Shown here one piece after another: positions 33,013-47,513 of a stretch of 64,000 nucleotides of DNA. The DNA lies in NCBI GenBank assembly GCA_031310005.1, contig CM062385.1, forward strand, positions 3,523,880 to 3,587,879, in the 5' to 3' direction. How positions within the stretch are numbered: position 1 is the stretch's first letter; every line of letters starts with the position of its first letter. The notes under the pieces were generated by a model. The model saw only the letters and a list, made by a program, of their open reading frames with translations, did no database searches and had not been told where the DNA came from. This DNA is from Dactylellina haptotyla. Lineage: Eukaryota > Ascomycota > Orbiliomycetes > Orbiliales > Orbiliaceae. The position numbers were made by a program, and so were the translations under genes.

Positions 33013-35304
33013 TTTTAATTAATTATTTTTAATTAAAAGAAGTATATATAATAATATTTTTAATTAAAAGATTTTATAATTTTAGAAAATAAAATTATAA
33101 ATAAAGAAGGTGATTGTTTTTATTTATATAATATTTAAATAAATAAATTGAAAATTAAATTTTATAAAATTAATTAAATATTTTTATATTTATAAAGATA
33201 AAAAAGAAGTATTATTTTACTTTTATTAATTTTTAAAATTGATTTATTTAAAATAAAAATAAAATTTTAATTATTAATAATAAAATTTATTTTAATATTG
33301 TTATATAAGTGTAGGAAGAAAAATTGTATATATTTAATAAAGTTATTAATAGTTTAATTAAAATTATTATTTTAAATAATAATAGATATTTATAAAATTT
33401 AAAAATAGTTATAGAAATTTTAAAAAATTTAAAAAATGGTTATTATAATTTAGATAGTTATTAAAGTTTATAAAGATGTATAAGATGTACTTAAAATAAT
33501 TAAAAAAATAATATTTATTATTTTAAAATTTAATTAAAAATTAAATAAGATTTGTTTTCATTTAAGAATAAATTCCATTATAAGTTAATTTCTAATTTTA
33601 AAAATTTAGAAAATTTTAATAAAAATCTTAATAATGATAATAAAAATATTTTAATAATTTTAATAATTTTTAATAAATTTTATTAATCTACTCTAATTCT
33701 CTATTTATTATAAAAAGTAAAAATATTAAACCTAATAAATTTAACAACTTACCACATAAATTTAATCAATTTATTTAATAAATTATTATTATCTTTTATT
33801 TTTAATATTAATAGTTTAAAAATAATAAAGATAAAAATTTTTTTTTATATTTTTATTAAAATTATTTTTATATTTACAATTTTTATCTTATATAATATAA
33901 AAAAATAAAAAAATAAAAATAAAAACTAATAATAATCATATTATTTAAATTTTTATTAATTATTTATATTTTATTAAAAGATTTAAATAATTTTATAAAT
34001 ATTAAAATAAGATTAAAAAACTTTTATATTATTTAAAATTTATAATAAATTAAATTTGTTTAAAAATATTTTTAGATTATTGATATTTATGCTTTTATAG
34101 CTAGGTATATAATAAAATAACTAATCCATTATATTAAAAAAATTAAAATCTATATAAAAATAAGAAATTATTAAAATAATTATATATAATTTAAAAATTT
34201 AATATTATATAATTAAAAATTTAATTATAAAATTTAATAATAATTATTTTTAAAAATATAAAGTAAATACCTCTTAAAATTATAATAATTATAATTAATT
34301 TTCTAATCTTTTAAAAATTATTTAAATTAATAAAATAATTAATTTAAATTTTATAATAATAGTTAAGAAATTAATTATTCTATAATTTTAAAAATTACTC
34401 TATAATAAATTAAAATTAATTATTTTAAAATTAAAATAATCTACTATATATTTTAAAATTATTATTAAAACCAAATAATTAATAATAATAAAATAAAAAT
34501 AATTAAATTTTAAAAAATATTTTTGGATTATTTTTATAAAATTAGGAAAAAAAAATAAATTAAAATTAATAATTAGAAAATCATTTTTAAAATCTAATAA
34601 ACCAATATATTATTAATATAATAAAGAAAAATACATTAAGCAAAATTATTTAATTAATTAATAATCAAAAATATTTAAATAATTAATTAAAAATATTATA
34701 AAAACAATATAATTATAAAAATATTAAAAATTATAATAAATATACTAAAAATATAAAAATAATTATTAACAATTTAAAAAAACCTTAAAAAGAATAATAA
34801 TTTAATGTTATATTCTATTAAATCAATAAAAAAAATTCTTTTAATATTGATTTTATTATTTTTTAAGTTTTAGCTACTTTAAAAAGAATTTAAACTCCTA
34901 CTCTACTTATTACTTTATCTAAAATATACATTTCTTAAAAATCAAAAGCTAAAAATATTCAATAAAAAAATAATATTAAATCTATTATAAAAAAATATTA
35001 TTTTAAATAAAAAAATCCTCTCTTAAAAGAAGCTATACACCTATAATTTATATAAAAATTTTTTAATAATTTTTAAAAAAAATATAAAATTTAAAATAAA
35101 ACTTATTTATAATAGATTTTAAAAATTACATGTTAATATAAACTTAAAATTTATTTATAAAAAAATTGTAAAGCCACTCAACACTTTCTCATTAATTTAT
35201 TAAATAAGGAATTAACCTAAGAAGGATTTATTAATTTTTTAATAATTAATAATATTATTTATTTGTCAAAAATTAAATGTTTGATTAAATAAATTTTTAA
35301 AAAT
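32465..35304 (+). mobile_element. G2 LTR retrotransposon copy A, left part only, RIP-mutated
   Basis: It begins with an LTR at 32465-33012 (TGTCACAGACCAC...GTGTAATA) and continues into the same internal sequence as the complete copy C. At 35305 it is cut by the LTR of copy B. Its right half is not in the window; it should lie beyond the others and was presumably lost with the chromosome end. No open frame survives. Orientation follows copy C, where the reverse-transcriptase relic reads on the plus strand. Confidence 0.72.
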
Positions 35305-37812
35305 TATCACAGACCACAAGTTGTGACAACATAAATACCTGTATCTTGCTTTGTATTGCACTGTTTTAAATTCTATTGCTATACTTTATATTCACAGATA
35401 TATATTATTTTTAATATATTTGCTTGAGAAGTTTATTTATTTGTTTTATATTTTTAATTATAGTATAATATATTATTCTAAAATTCTAATATTTAAAATT
35501 TTAAAATATTAAAATTTTAGGATTAGAATTTTTAGAATTAAGAAAACTATAATTATATATATAAAATTATTGTTAAAATTAATAAAATAAATTATTATCT
35601 TTATTAATTAATTTAAATATAATTTAGTATATTTAATTATTTTTATTTTATTATTGTTATATATTTTAGGTAAGTTATTTTCGATATTTTATAATTTTAT
35701 ATATATTTTTTATTAAGAAATCTAGGTATTTTAAATAGAAAGAAAGTTTTATATATTTTAGTATTATATATTTATATTATTATATTAAATAATATATAAA
35801 ATATAATATTTTAATTAATTATTTTTTAACTAAGAAGAAGTATATGTATAATAGTATCTTTTAATTTAAAAACTTTATTATATTAGAATATAAAACCATG
35901 GATAATAAAGGAGAGGTTGTTTATCTTTATAATATATAATTATATAAATTTAAATTTATTACTTACTAAATTAATTAAATAAAAAATTATTTATATAAGT
36001 AAAAGAGAAAAGTATTATTTTTACCCCCACTAACACTAAATGTTAATTTATTTAAAAATAAAAATAAAATTTTTATTATTAATAATAAGATTTATCTCAA
36101 CACTATTACACAAGTATAAGAAAAGAATTGTATATAATTAATAACACTATTAATAACCAATTACAATTATTATTTTAAATAATAATAAATATTTATAAAA
36201 TTTAAAAATAGTTATAAAAATTTTAAAAATTTAAAAATAATTATTATAATTTAAATAATTATTAAAATTTATAAAAATATATAAAATATATTTAATATAA
36301 TTAAAGAAAAATTATATTAATTATTTTAAAATCTAGTAAAAACTAAATAAGATTTATTCTTATTTTATACTAAATAAGAATAAATCTTATTATAAGTTAA
36401 ATTCTAATTTTGGAAATTTAAAAATTTTAATAAAAATTTTAATAATAATAATGGAAAATATTTTAATAATTTTAATAATTTTATAATAAATTTTATTAAT
36501 TTACTTTAATTTATTATTTAATATAAGAAAATAAAAATATTAAATTTTAATAAATTTAATAACTTATTATATAAATTTAATCAATTTACCTAATAAATTA
36601 CTATTATCTTTTATTTTTAATATTAATAATTTAAAAATGATAAAAATAAAATTTTTTTTTATATTTTTTATAAAAATTATTTTTATATTTACAACTTCTA
36701 TCTTATGTAATACGAAGAAAATAGGAAAAATAAAAATGGAAAGTTAATAATATATTATTTTAAATTTTTATTAATTATTTATATTTTATTAAAGGATTTA
36801 AACAACTCTATAAATATTAAAATAAAATTAAAAAGCCCTTTATATTATTTAAAATTTATGATAAATTAAATTTATTAAAAATATTTTTAAATTATTAATA
36901 CTTATACCTCTATAGTTAGATATATAGTAAAATAATTGATTTATTATATTAAAGAAAAATTAAAATTTATATAAAAATAAAAATTATTAAAATAATTATA
37001 TATAATTTAAAAATTTAATATTATATAATTAAAGATTTGATTATAAAACTTAATAATAATTATTTTTATAAATATAAAACAAATACTTTATAAAATTATA
37101 ATAATTATAATTAATTTTTTAATCTTTAAGAAAATTGTTTAAATTAATGGAATAATTAATCTGGATTTTATAATAATAATTAAGAAAATTAATTTTTATA
37201 ATTTTAGAAATTATTTTATAATAAATTAAAATTAATTATTTTAAAATTAAAATAATTTTTATATATTTCTTAGAATAATTATTAAAAATTAAATAATTAA
37301 TAATAATAAAATAAAATAATTAAATTTTAAAAATATTTTTGAACTATTTTCTATAAAATTAGGAAAAATTTAAAATTAAAATTAATAATTAAAAATTATT
37401 TTTGAAATTTAATAAATTGGTATATTATTAATGTAATAAAAAGAATATATTAAATGAAATTATTTAATTAATTAGTAATTAAAAAATATTTGAATAATTA
37501 ATTAAAAGATATTATAAAAATAATATAATTATAAAAAATATTAAAAAAATTATAATAAATATATTAAAGAATATAAAAATAATTATTAGTAATTTAAAAA
37601 AGAATTTTAAAAAAAATAGTAATTTAATGTTATTTTTTATTAAGTTAATAAAGAAAATTTTTTTAGTGTTAATCTCATTGTATTTTAAATCCTAGTTGTG
37701 TTAAAAAAAATTTAAATTTTTATTTCTTTTATTACTTTATTTAAAATATATATTTTTTAAAAATTAGAAATAAAAAAAACTTAATAATAAAAAAAAGAAA
37801 TTAAAATAAAAT
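35305..37812 (+). mobile_element. G2 copy B, first segment (continues at 52749-53635)
   Basis: Starts with an LTR at 35305-35808 (TATCACAGACC: the initial TG is now TA) and runs through the same internal region as A and C. It is interrupted at 37812 by the complete copy C, flanked by AAAAT on both sides. The five bases left of B's LTR are also AAAAT, consistent with insertion into copy A. Confidence 0.72.
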
Positions 37813-38311
37813 TGTCACAGACCACGGGTCTTGACAGTATAAATACCTGTACCTTGCTTTGCGCTATACTGTTCTGAGTTCTACTGCCGCACTTGTATTT
37901 ATAGACATATATTACTCCTAGTATATTTAATTATGAAGCTTACCTACCTGTTTCATATCTTTAATTGCAACATAATATATTATTTTAGAATTTTAATATT
38001 TAGAACTTTAGAACACTAGAACCCTAGAATTAGAACCTTTAGAACTTAAGAAGCCATAATTATGTATATAAGACTATTATTAGGATTAATGAAGTAGTTA
38101 TCTTCATTGGTCAATTTAAATATAATTTAGTATATTTAATTATTTTTACTCTATTATTATTACATATTTTAGGTGAGCTATCTTTAATATTTTGTAATTC
38201 TATATATACTTTTTATTAAGAGATTTAAATATTCTAAATAAAAAGAGAGTTTTGCATATCTCAATATTACATATTTATATTGTTATATTAAATAGTGTAT
38301 AAAGTGTAATA
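37813..38311 (+). repeat. G2 copy C left LTR, 499 bp
   Basis: TGTCACAGACCACGGGTC at the start and AAAGTGTAATA at the end. This copy has kept more G and C than its partner at 52250. Confidence 0.85.
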
Positions 38312-40739
38312 CTTTGATTAATCATCTTTTAGTTAAAAAGAAGTATATATATGATAACATTTTTTAATTTAAAAGATTTTATAATTTTAGAAAATAAGAT
38401 TATAGACGAAGAAAATAATTATTCTTATTTATATAATATTTAGATAAATAAATTAAAAATTAAATCTTATAAAATCAATTAAACACTCCTATATTTATAA
38501 AAATAAAAAAAAGAAATATCACCCTTACCCCTATTAATCCTTAAAATAGATCTATTTAAAAATAAAAATAAAATTTTGATTATTAATAATAAAATCTATC
38601 TTAACACTACCATATAAATATAAAAAGAAAAATTATATATATTTAGTGAAACTATTGATAATTTAATAGAAATTATTATCCCAGATAATAATAAATATTT
38701 ATAAAATTTAAAAATAATTATAAAAATTTTAAAAAATTTAAAAAATGGTTATTATAATTTAAATAACTATTAAAATTTATAAAAATATATAAAATATACC
38801 TAAAATAATTAAAGGAAAAATAATATTTATAGTTTTAGGATTTAGTAAGAATTAAATAAAATTTATTCTTATTTTATACCAAATAAAAATAGATTTTATT
38901 ATAAATTAGTTTTTAATCTTAAAAATTTAGAAAATTTTGATAAAAATTTCAATAATAATAATAGAGGATATCCTAATAACTTTAATAATTTTTTAACAAA
39001 TTTTACTAATCTATTCCAACTCTCTACCTATTATAAGAAAGTAAAAATACTAGATTTTAATAAATTTGATAATTTATTATATAAATTTAATTAATTTATC
39101 TAACAAATTATTACTATCTTTTATTTTTAATATTAATAATTTAAAAATGATAAAGATAAAATCTGTTTTTTTTATATTTTTATTAAAATTATTTTTATAT
39201 TTATAATTTCTATCTTATGTAATATAAAAATAAAAAAATAAAAATGGAAAGTTAATAATGACTATATTATTTAAATTTTTATTAATTATTTATATTTTAT
39301 TAAAAATTTAAATAATTTTATAAATATTAAAATAAGATTAAAAAGCCTTTTATATTATTTAAAATTTATAATAAATTAAATTTATTAGAAAATATTTCCA
39401 AATCATTAATATTTATACTTTTATAATTAAATATATAATAGAATAATTGATTTATTATATTAAAGAAAGATTGAAACTTATATAAAGATAAGAAATTATT
39501 AAAATAATTATATATAATTTAAAAATTTAATATCACACAATTAAAAATTTGATTATAAAATTTAACAATAATTATTTTTAAAAATATAAAATAAATATTT
39601 TGTAAAATTATAATAACTATAATTAATTCTCTAATCTCCAAAGGAATTGCCTAAATCAATAAAATAATCAATTTAGACTTTATAATAATAATTAAGAAAT
39701 TAATTATTTTATAATTTAAGAAATCACTTTTTTATAAATTAAAATTAATTATTTTAAAATTAAAATAATTTTTTACATATCTTTTAAAATAATTATTAAA
39801 GATTAAATAATTAATAATAATGAAACGGAAATAATTGGATTTTAAAAATATTTTTAAACTATTTTTTATAAAATTAGGAAAATTTAAAATTAAAATTAAT
39901 AATTAGAAATTGTTTTTAAAATTTAATAAATTTATATATTATTAATATAATAAAAAAATATATTAAATGAAATTATTTAATCAACACTAAAAAATATTAA
40001 AATAGCTAATTAAAAATATTATAAGAATAATATAATTATAAAAAAATTAAAAAGTTATAATAAATATATTAAAAATATGAAAATAACTATTAATAATTTA
40101 AAAAAAATTTTAGAAAAATATTAATTTAATATTATATTTTATTAAATTAATAAAGAAAATATTTTTAATATTAATTTAGTTATTTCCAAATTTTAATTGT
40201 ATTAGAAAGAATTTGAACTTTTATTTTATTTATTATTTTATTTAAAATATATATTTTTAAAAATTAAAAGTTGAAGATATTTAATAAAAGAATAATATTA
40301 GATTTATTATAAAAAAATATTATTTTAAATAAGAAAACCCTTTTTTAAAAAAAATTATACATTTATAATTTATTTAAAATTTTTTAAATAATTTATAAAA
40401 AGAATATAAAATTTAAAAAAAGACTTATTTATAATAGATTTTGAAAATCTTATATTATTATAAATTTAAAATTTATTTTTAAAAATATTGTAAAACTATG
40501 TAAAATTAGATTACCAAATTTATATTTATACTAATTGGCCCTTTAATTAAAAAAAAATATAATAATTAGATAAATGAACTATACTATTAATAAAAAAAAA
40601 AAATCTATGATTAATTATTTTTTAAATTAAATGATATATAAACGTATTAACAAAAAGAACGAACTTTCGAAGATTGGATGTTAGAAAGATTAATGGAAAT
40701 TATGAAAATAAATATTATATTTATATGTTAAAAAAATTA

Positions 40740-41167
40740 GTATATTAGATAACTTACCCTACCTGGTATTAGATCTACAGGATATGGCTACCTAGTCCTT
40801 TATACTAATAATAATAGGAACTGGCTTTAGTTTATCAATCAATACACAAAACTTTATAAAATATATCGATATTGATTATATAGATATTTTAATATAGATT
40901 TAGCCAAATTTATATGTTAAAATTATACAAATCAAATAATTGCTTTTAATTATAAATATATAGAAAAGCAACAAAAAAGCCCTTATAAACCTTATCAACA
41001 AACTACTTATTTTGCAATATTTTATTATTATGGAATTAAACTAGCATAAGATTATGAAATATATTAATCTTATACAGAGAATCACAATATTACTAAAATA
41101 ATATTAGGAATTAATATTACAAAAATAAAAAAAGAAGGAAGGAAATATTAACTTTATAAATTAAAAC
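40740..41167 (+). other. Less mutated patch of G2 internal sequence
   Basis: Around 40750-40870 and on to the G1 insertion the sequence keeps more C and G than the homologous stretches at 53200-53630 and 56510-56935. No frame is open for long. It belongs to the gag-side of copy C. Confidence 0.55.
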
Positions 41168-41544
41168 TGTAACAAAGCTCAAACAACATAACAAACTATA
41201 CCAAGAAATAATATAAGCAGGGGGAGCTATGAGAATGGTAGTAGGAAATATTAACGCCCTCCTTTGGATCGATGAAAAGACACAAGAACAACACAAGGAC
41301 GGGAATGTCTAGAACGAAGAATTATCTCCGAACCAGGAAGAATAGTTATTTCCTTGTCCAGAATCACTTGTTATTCGCTTCCACTCATAAGTATTTATAC
41401 CTGTACTTTCGGCATCATGTAACTTAAGAAATCAAGCAACAATTTAAGTATTAGTTTGAAACATATATACGCAGAATTTAGTAAAATTAAATGGCATCTT
41501 ATCTGTTATTTTGTTATCTTATGTTTATTATATTAATTTTTATA
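41168..41544 (+). repeat. G1 left LTR, 377 bp, 5' part nearly unmutated
   Basis: The first roughly 240 bases are ordinary GC content and look ancestral, for example AAGCAGGGGGAGCTATGAGA. The last roughly 130 bases are AT-converted. It has one unit of a 26-bp minisatellite that is repeated about five times in the other LTRs. Confidence 0.85.
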
Positions 41545-43639
41545 TTTTGTTGCTTTGTAATTTTAATAATTTGACATTATAAGATGTCTATTGGAATAAA
41601 AGATACACCAAAAGAATTTTTTAAGATAGTTGAATCAATTGTTATTCTAGGGTTTACCTCCAAACAAATAAAGGTGCTGCTTACTATTTTTAATTAAATG
41701 AAAATATCTAGTACACCCCCAGTAATATCTACTGATAAAATTAAATTCTTGGACCCAAACACTTTTAACAAAATTAAACCTCACCAGCTTATAAATTTTT
41801 TCAACATTTTCAATAATAAGTTTAAAAAAAAAAAAATCAAATTTAATATTTATTAAAAATGAATATCATATACAGTCAGCCTCTTATAAAATAATTTATA
41901 AGAATTTGTATTTAATAAGTATAATAAAAATAATAATTATTATAGTTAAAATATGTATAAAGATTTTAGAATTTAACTTAAAAAAGTTTTTAAAGATCCA
42001 AACCCAATTGGAATAACTGAAAAAAAATTATGAGTGCTAAGATAAGTAAATTGATTTTTTTCCTTGTATTATATTAAATTTAGAAGATTTATAGGAAAAT
42101 TTAATTATAATAATATGGTATAAGTAACTTATCTACATAATAAATTTTGTATAGAAATAGAAGAATTCCTAATTATTTGCGATAATCTGCCAAATAATGT
42201 TGATGATTTTATAATTTTTTACCAAAGATTAAATAATAATTGGAGAATATTAAAAGCTAAAAAAAAAATTAGGGGGTTTTTAAATATATCAATCAAAAAA
42301 ACAAATTAAAGATAAAATAATAAAAAGAATATTGGAATTTTTAGTAAATATAATTTAAATAATATTATTTAAAGGAATCAATACTATAACTTAGGATTAA
42401 TAAATTAGTTTATAGGGAGAATCCAAGAATAATTTAGCAAAAAAAAAAAAGATTGAAGAAGGTTCCTAAATCTCTACATATATTATAAAAATAAGGGTCG
42501 TAAAAAAAAAGGATATTATGCTAAACAATACCTTAAAAAAAACCTATCTAACAAAATTACTATCTCACAACCTCCTTTAAACAATACAAAGCCAAAAAAA
42601 ATTATTTATAAACCCAATTTTAGGCTTACTAGGTGTTAAAATTTATAAAAAGTTTTTTATAAAAATGTCCAATAATATAGATAATAAGTGGAACAAATAC
42701 TCAATAAACAAATCAGAGCAGCTACCATCGACAACAATAAAAAATCAGAAAAAGAAAAAAACTAACCATAAAAAATAATATATGGAAAATTGGGAAAATT
42801 TTATTACTTTGTAAATTTTAGATATCCCAAAAAAACTAATAAATTTTTTTTATATTTTAAAATATATATTTTTATTTAAATCTTAAAGAAATTGAAACCC
42901 CATTTAAACCATATATAAAAATCCCAATTACTTTATACTTTTGCCTCCAAAATCCTGTCCTTACCACCGCCTACTTAGATAACGGAGATATCAAAATACA
43001 TATGAACCAACAATTTACAATTAAAAATGATTTTCCATTATATATTAAAATAGTTTTTGAAACTATAAAATATTTTAATAATAAAAAAAAAATAGTAAAG
43101 GAAATAATATAATTTATAATGAAAATTGGAAATTATGAAGAAATGATTAAAGTTAATATTGTTAATATTATAAAAAATTTTAATCTAAAAAAATCATGGT
43201 ATAAAAAATATAATATTATTATTAATTAAGAAAAGTTAGAAGTTAAACTTAATTATGTATTAAAAATAATTATAATTAGTGTAAAAACCTTTAAAAAAAT
43301 TATGAAGTAAAAGTTTGTTTATACGATTTATGAAATTAGTAAAAATTGGAAATAAATAAATTTAAATAAAAAAATTATTAAAAAAATTATATAAATATTA
43401 TCAAAATTTAAAAATTTAAAAAAAATATTTTTAAAATAAAAAAATGATACCCTCCTATCTTAACAAAAAAACGATATAAAAATTAAGATACTTAACAATG
43501 TTTAATTAATATGGGAAATAATAAAACCAATAAATAAAAAATATTAAGAAAATCTAAGAAAATAGATTTAGGAAAATTTTATAAAAGGATTTATTAAATA
43601 ATTAAATAGCTTATGGAAAACTTTAATATTATTTATATT

Positions 43640-44720
43640 AAAAAAAGATGGATTACTACAATTATATATAAATTAAAAAAAACTTAACATAATTATTATT
43701 AAAAATTGTTGTTTGCTATTACAAATAAACAAAATATTAAACCAACTTAAAAAAGCCAAATACTTTATTAGGTTTGATATATACAATATATTTAATTAAA
43801 TAAGAATTGTAAAAAAAAATAAAAAGAAAATAATTTTTGGAATAAAATATAGATATTTTAAATTTTAAATAATATATTTTGGACTAACCAATACTCTGGC
43901 GACCTTCCAAACATATATTAATAAAGTACTCAGACCCTACCTAAATAAATTCTATATAATATATTTAAATGATATATACATATATAGTGATAATAGAGAA
44001 GAATACATTCAATACATTAGAAAGATTTTGAAAGTTCTATAAAAAATTAATCTATATGTTAAATTATTTAAATATAAATTTTTTACAAAAAAAATTAAAT
44101 TCTTAGGATATATTATTAAAAATAATAATATTAAAATAAATTTAGTTAAAATATAAGATATATTAGATTGGAAAGAATTAAAAAAAAAACCAGGCGTAGT
44201 TAAAAAAATACAATTATTTTTAAAATTTACTAATTTCTATAAAAAATTTATTAAGGACTATGCGTAAATAATAAAATTATTATATAATTTAATATGAAAA
44301 GATTGTATGTTTTATTAAGGATTATATAAAAAAAAAATATTTAAAATATTCTAAAAAGTGTTTATATTAAAATTAATATTTAAATATTAAAATCCTAAAT
44401 TGGAAACCAAAATAAAAACTAATATATTTGATTACGTTTGCATAGTAATATTATTTTAAAAATATAAAAATAGGTTGTAGTACTCGGTAGTATATAAATT
44501 AAAAAAAATAATATTAATAAAATATAATTATAATATTTATAATAAAGAATTTCTAATAGTCGTATAAGTACTCTAAAATTAAAAATGATATTTAATAAAT
44601 ATATTCATTTAAATATATATATTAATAGATTATAAAAATTTTAAATATTTTATGATAAAATAGAAATTAAGATTATAATAAATAAGATAAATAGAATATA
44701 TGTTTAAATTTGATTATAAA
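43640..44720 (+). pseudogene. G1 reverse transcriptase/RNase H relic
   Basis: Reading across stops, the plus strand shows the block order of a gypsy reverse transcriptase: the DYR-LN-like start, the pre-active-site TFQ-INKVLRPYL stretch (from about 43900), the active-site segment with Asn in place of the first Asp, and the FLGYII and FTNFY-KFI blocks (44100-44270). The RNase H start follows (44400-44560). Changes are Gln to stop, Asp to Asn, Cys to Tyr, Arg to Lys, all single transitions. Nonfunctional. Confidence 0.8.
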
Positions 44721-45049
44721 ATTATTTTTATTTTAAAAAAAATTAATATTAAAATTAATGTACTAATAAGAAAATCGAGAGATCTTTCTTAGGGAAAGGG
44801 AAATAAAAAACTAAAAAATAGAATTAAGGTATTTATTTTATTAAAAAAAATTTAATAAATAAATAACTTAATAATATAGAATAAATAAGAATAAGTTTGT
44901 AAAAAAAACAAATATATATAAAATATTTTGATTGTTTTAAAAAATAATGAAAAATGATATTTGGAAGTAAAAATATTTAAGTATAAAAAAATTAATGGAT
45001 AATTATATTATAATTTAAAAAAAAAAATTCTATAAAATAATAAAATTAA

Positions 45050-45720
45050 AACCGAAATATTTTTGTAACACCATGATCATCCAATTGTTGGATATCTAAA
45101 ATAAATAAAAATTTTAGAATTTATATAAAAAAAATATATTTGGAAAGGGATTTAAAAGAATATTAATAAATACATCGATAATTGCCATATATACTATAAA
45201 ATAAAATTATCATAAAATATATTATAAGGATTACTACATTTTTTATAAATTTCAGAAAGGAACTAGAATAGCATATTTTTTAACCTTATTATAAAACTAC
45301 CAAAAATAAATAAATACAATACTATTTTAATAATTATATACAAATTTTTAAAAATAATCCACCTATCACCCACCAATAAAAAGTTAAATGTTAAAAAATT
45401 AGTTAAAATATTTTTATGAAATATCTAAAAATTACACAAATTATTAAAAAAAACTATATCCAATTAAAATATTAACTTCCTAAATAAATTTTAAAATAAA
45501 ATTAATAAAAAACTAAAAATTTACTATAAACCAAGTACAATATATTATTTATAAATAAATAAGTAAATAAAACAAATTAATTTTATTATCAAACAATACC
45601 TTAGAATTTACATTAATTATTAATAAGACGATTAGGTTAAATAATTACCATTTATAAAATATTGTTATAATAATAAAATATCAGATACTATAGGAATATT
45701 ATTTTTTATAATTAATTACA
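45050..45720 (+). pseudogene. G1 integrase relic
   Basis: An HHDHPIVGY-like zinc-finger start at about 45070 is followed by Cys-side residues near 45180 and core-like text around 45530-45700 where several Gln and Trp codons are stops. Nonfunctional. Confidence 0.7.
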
Positions 45721-47036
45721 AATAAAATTTAAAAACAATAACTATTAATAAAGAAATATTAATATGGAATTAGGAAACTTTTAACTTTATAATTAAAATG
45801 ATAGAATTATAAGAATTTATTAAAACAAAAATTAATCATACTATATAAATATAATAAAAATAAATAAATAAAAAAAAATGGTTTATAATTAACTATAAAA
45901 AAGAAAACGAAATATAACTAAATATATGTAATATTTTGGTTACCAAATTTAGTCTAAAACTAGTTAATAAAAATAAAAAATTATTTTAAATTTTTAAATC
46001 TATAAATAATAAAATATATAAATTGGATTTTTTTTTTTTTATAAGAATTTACCTAATATTTTATATTAATTTATTATAATAAATAAAAAATAATGGGTTT
46101 AAAAAATAAAATAAAGAAGAAAGGTTTCCGCCTATTACTACTAACTAAAATAACAACATATTATATAAAGTTATAAAATTCATTGATTTTTAATAAAAAA
46201 ATAATTAATTAGAATATTATATCTATTAGAAAAACTATAATAAACCTATCTAAAAATTTACTAAATATATTTAATATATGGAACAATTTTTTTAAATTTT
46301 TTATAAAAAATATTTTAATAAATTAACTTTTAGTAAATGAGGAATAATTTTAATTTAAAATATTAGTAATAGATTAATTAATTAGGTTTATAAATGTAAT
46401 TTTAAATAACCTATTTATTTAGTACATAGACTTATCTAACAATATTAAATTATTTACTTTGTTCAATGTATAATTTCCAAATAGTTTAATAAGCGAATTA
46501 ATTAATATCTATAAATTATAATAAACAATATTTTATTTAAAAATAATAGAATTTTTATTTTTTTATAAAATTAACATTTTTGTACCATTAATTTTTATTA
46601 TTGATTTAAATTTTGGAGAAAATTTTTTAGAGATTTAGAATAATATTTAATAAGATTTTAAATATATTAAGTTTTAGTAAAAAATTTGGAAATTTAAAAT
46701 AACCTTAAAAAATAAAAGATTTTAAAAAATCAACGACAAATTAATAACTATGTAGTAAAAAAATTTTTATGAGTATTAAAAATATTAAAAATAGAAAAAA
46801 ACAAAAATATTGTTAATTTAATATAATTTTGAGAATAAATTAGAAAATCCAAAAAATTTAAAATTATTAGAAAAATTGAAATTGGAATTAATTTTAAAGA
46901 TATTATAAAAAAATAATTATAAAAGACTTATGTTTTTAAAAATTAGTAAAAAATATTGATAATAAAAAGGGTTTAAAATAATTTTAAACATTAGATTAGA
47001 ATATTGATGGGATGTTGATGTTAAAGAAGGGGATTT

Positions 47037-47513
47037 TATAATAAAATTTAAATAATATAATAAATTATATTAAGAAATAATATAAGTAGGGGGAGTTATA
47101 AAAATAGTAGTAGAAAATATTAATGTTTTTTTTTAAATTAATAAAAAAATATAAAAATAATATAAAAATAAGAATGTCTAAAATAAAAAATTATTTTTGA
47201 ATTAAAAAAAATAATTATATTGTTTAGAATTATTTATTATTTTTTTTGTTTAGAATTATTTGTTATTTTTTTTATCTAAAATTATTTGTTATTTTTTTTA
47301 TCTAGAATTATTTATTATTTCCTTGTTTAGAATTATTTATTATTTGTTTTTACTTATAAATATTTATATTTGTATTTTTGGTATTATGTAATTTAAGAAA
47401 TTAAGTAATAATTTAAGTATTAGTTTAAAATATACATACGTAGAACTTAGTAAAACCAAGTGGCATCTTATCTGTCACCTTGTTACCTTGTGCCTATTAT
47501 ACCAATTCTTACA
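47037..47513 (+). repeat. G1 right LTR, 477 bp, 3' part nearly unmutated
   Basis: The first 35 bases align gap-free to the left LTR and all 11 G or C positions have become A or T. The last about 75 bases (GTGGCATCTTATCTGTCACC and on) keep their C and G. About five 26-bp units (TTGTTTAGAATTATTTATTA-like) lie at 47218-47345, explaining the extra 100 bases. Confidence 0.85.

Larger units (their letters stand above)
41168..47513 (+). mobile_element. G1, complete Ty3/gypsy retrotransposon, RIP-mutated
   Basis: Bounded by LTRs at 41168-41544 (377 bp) and 47037-47513 (477 bp), starting TGTAACAAAGCTC and ending AATTCTTACA, with AAAAC duplicated at 41163-41167 and 47514-47518. The homologous empty site is visible in copy D near 56925 and in copy B near 53620. 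A polypurine tract AAAGAAGGGGA lies just before the right LTR. On the plus strand one can read relics of gag (42000-42600), reverse transcriptase and RNase H (about 43640-44720, including a Tyr-x-Asn-Asp remnant of the active site) and integrase (about 45050-45720, with the His-His zinc-finger region and a later core). The gag-RT-RNase H-integrase order is Ty3/gypsy. Every frame is broken by many stops. Confidence 0.88.
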
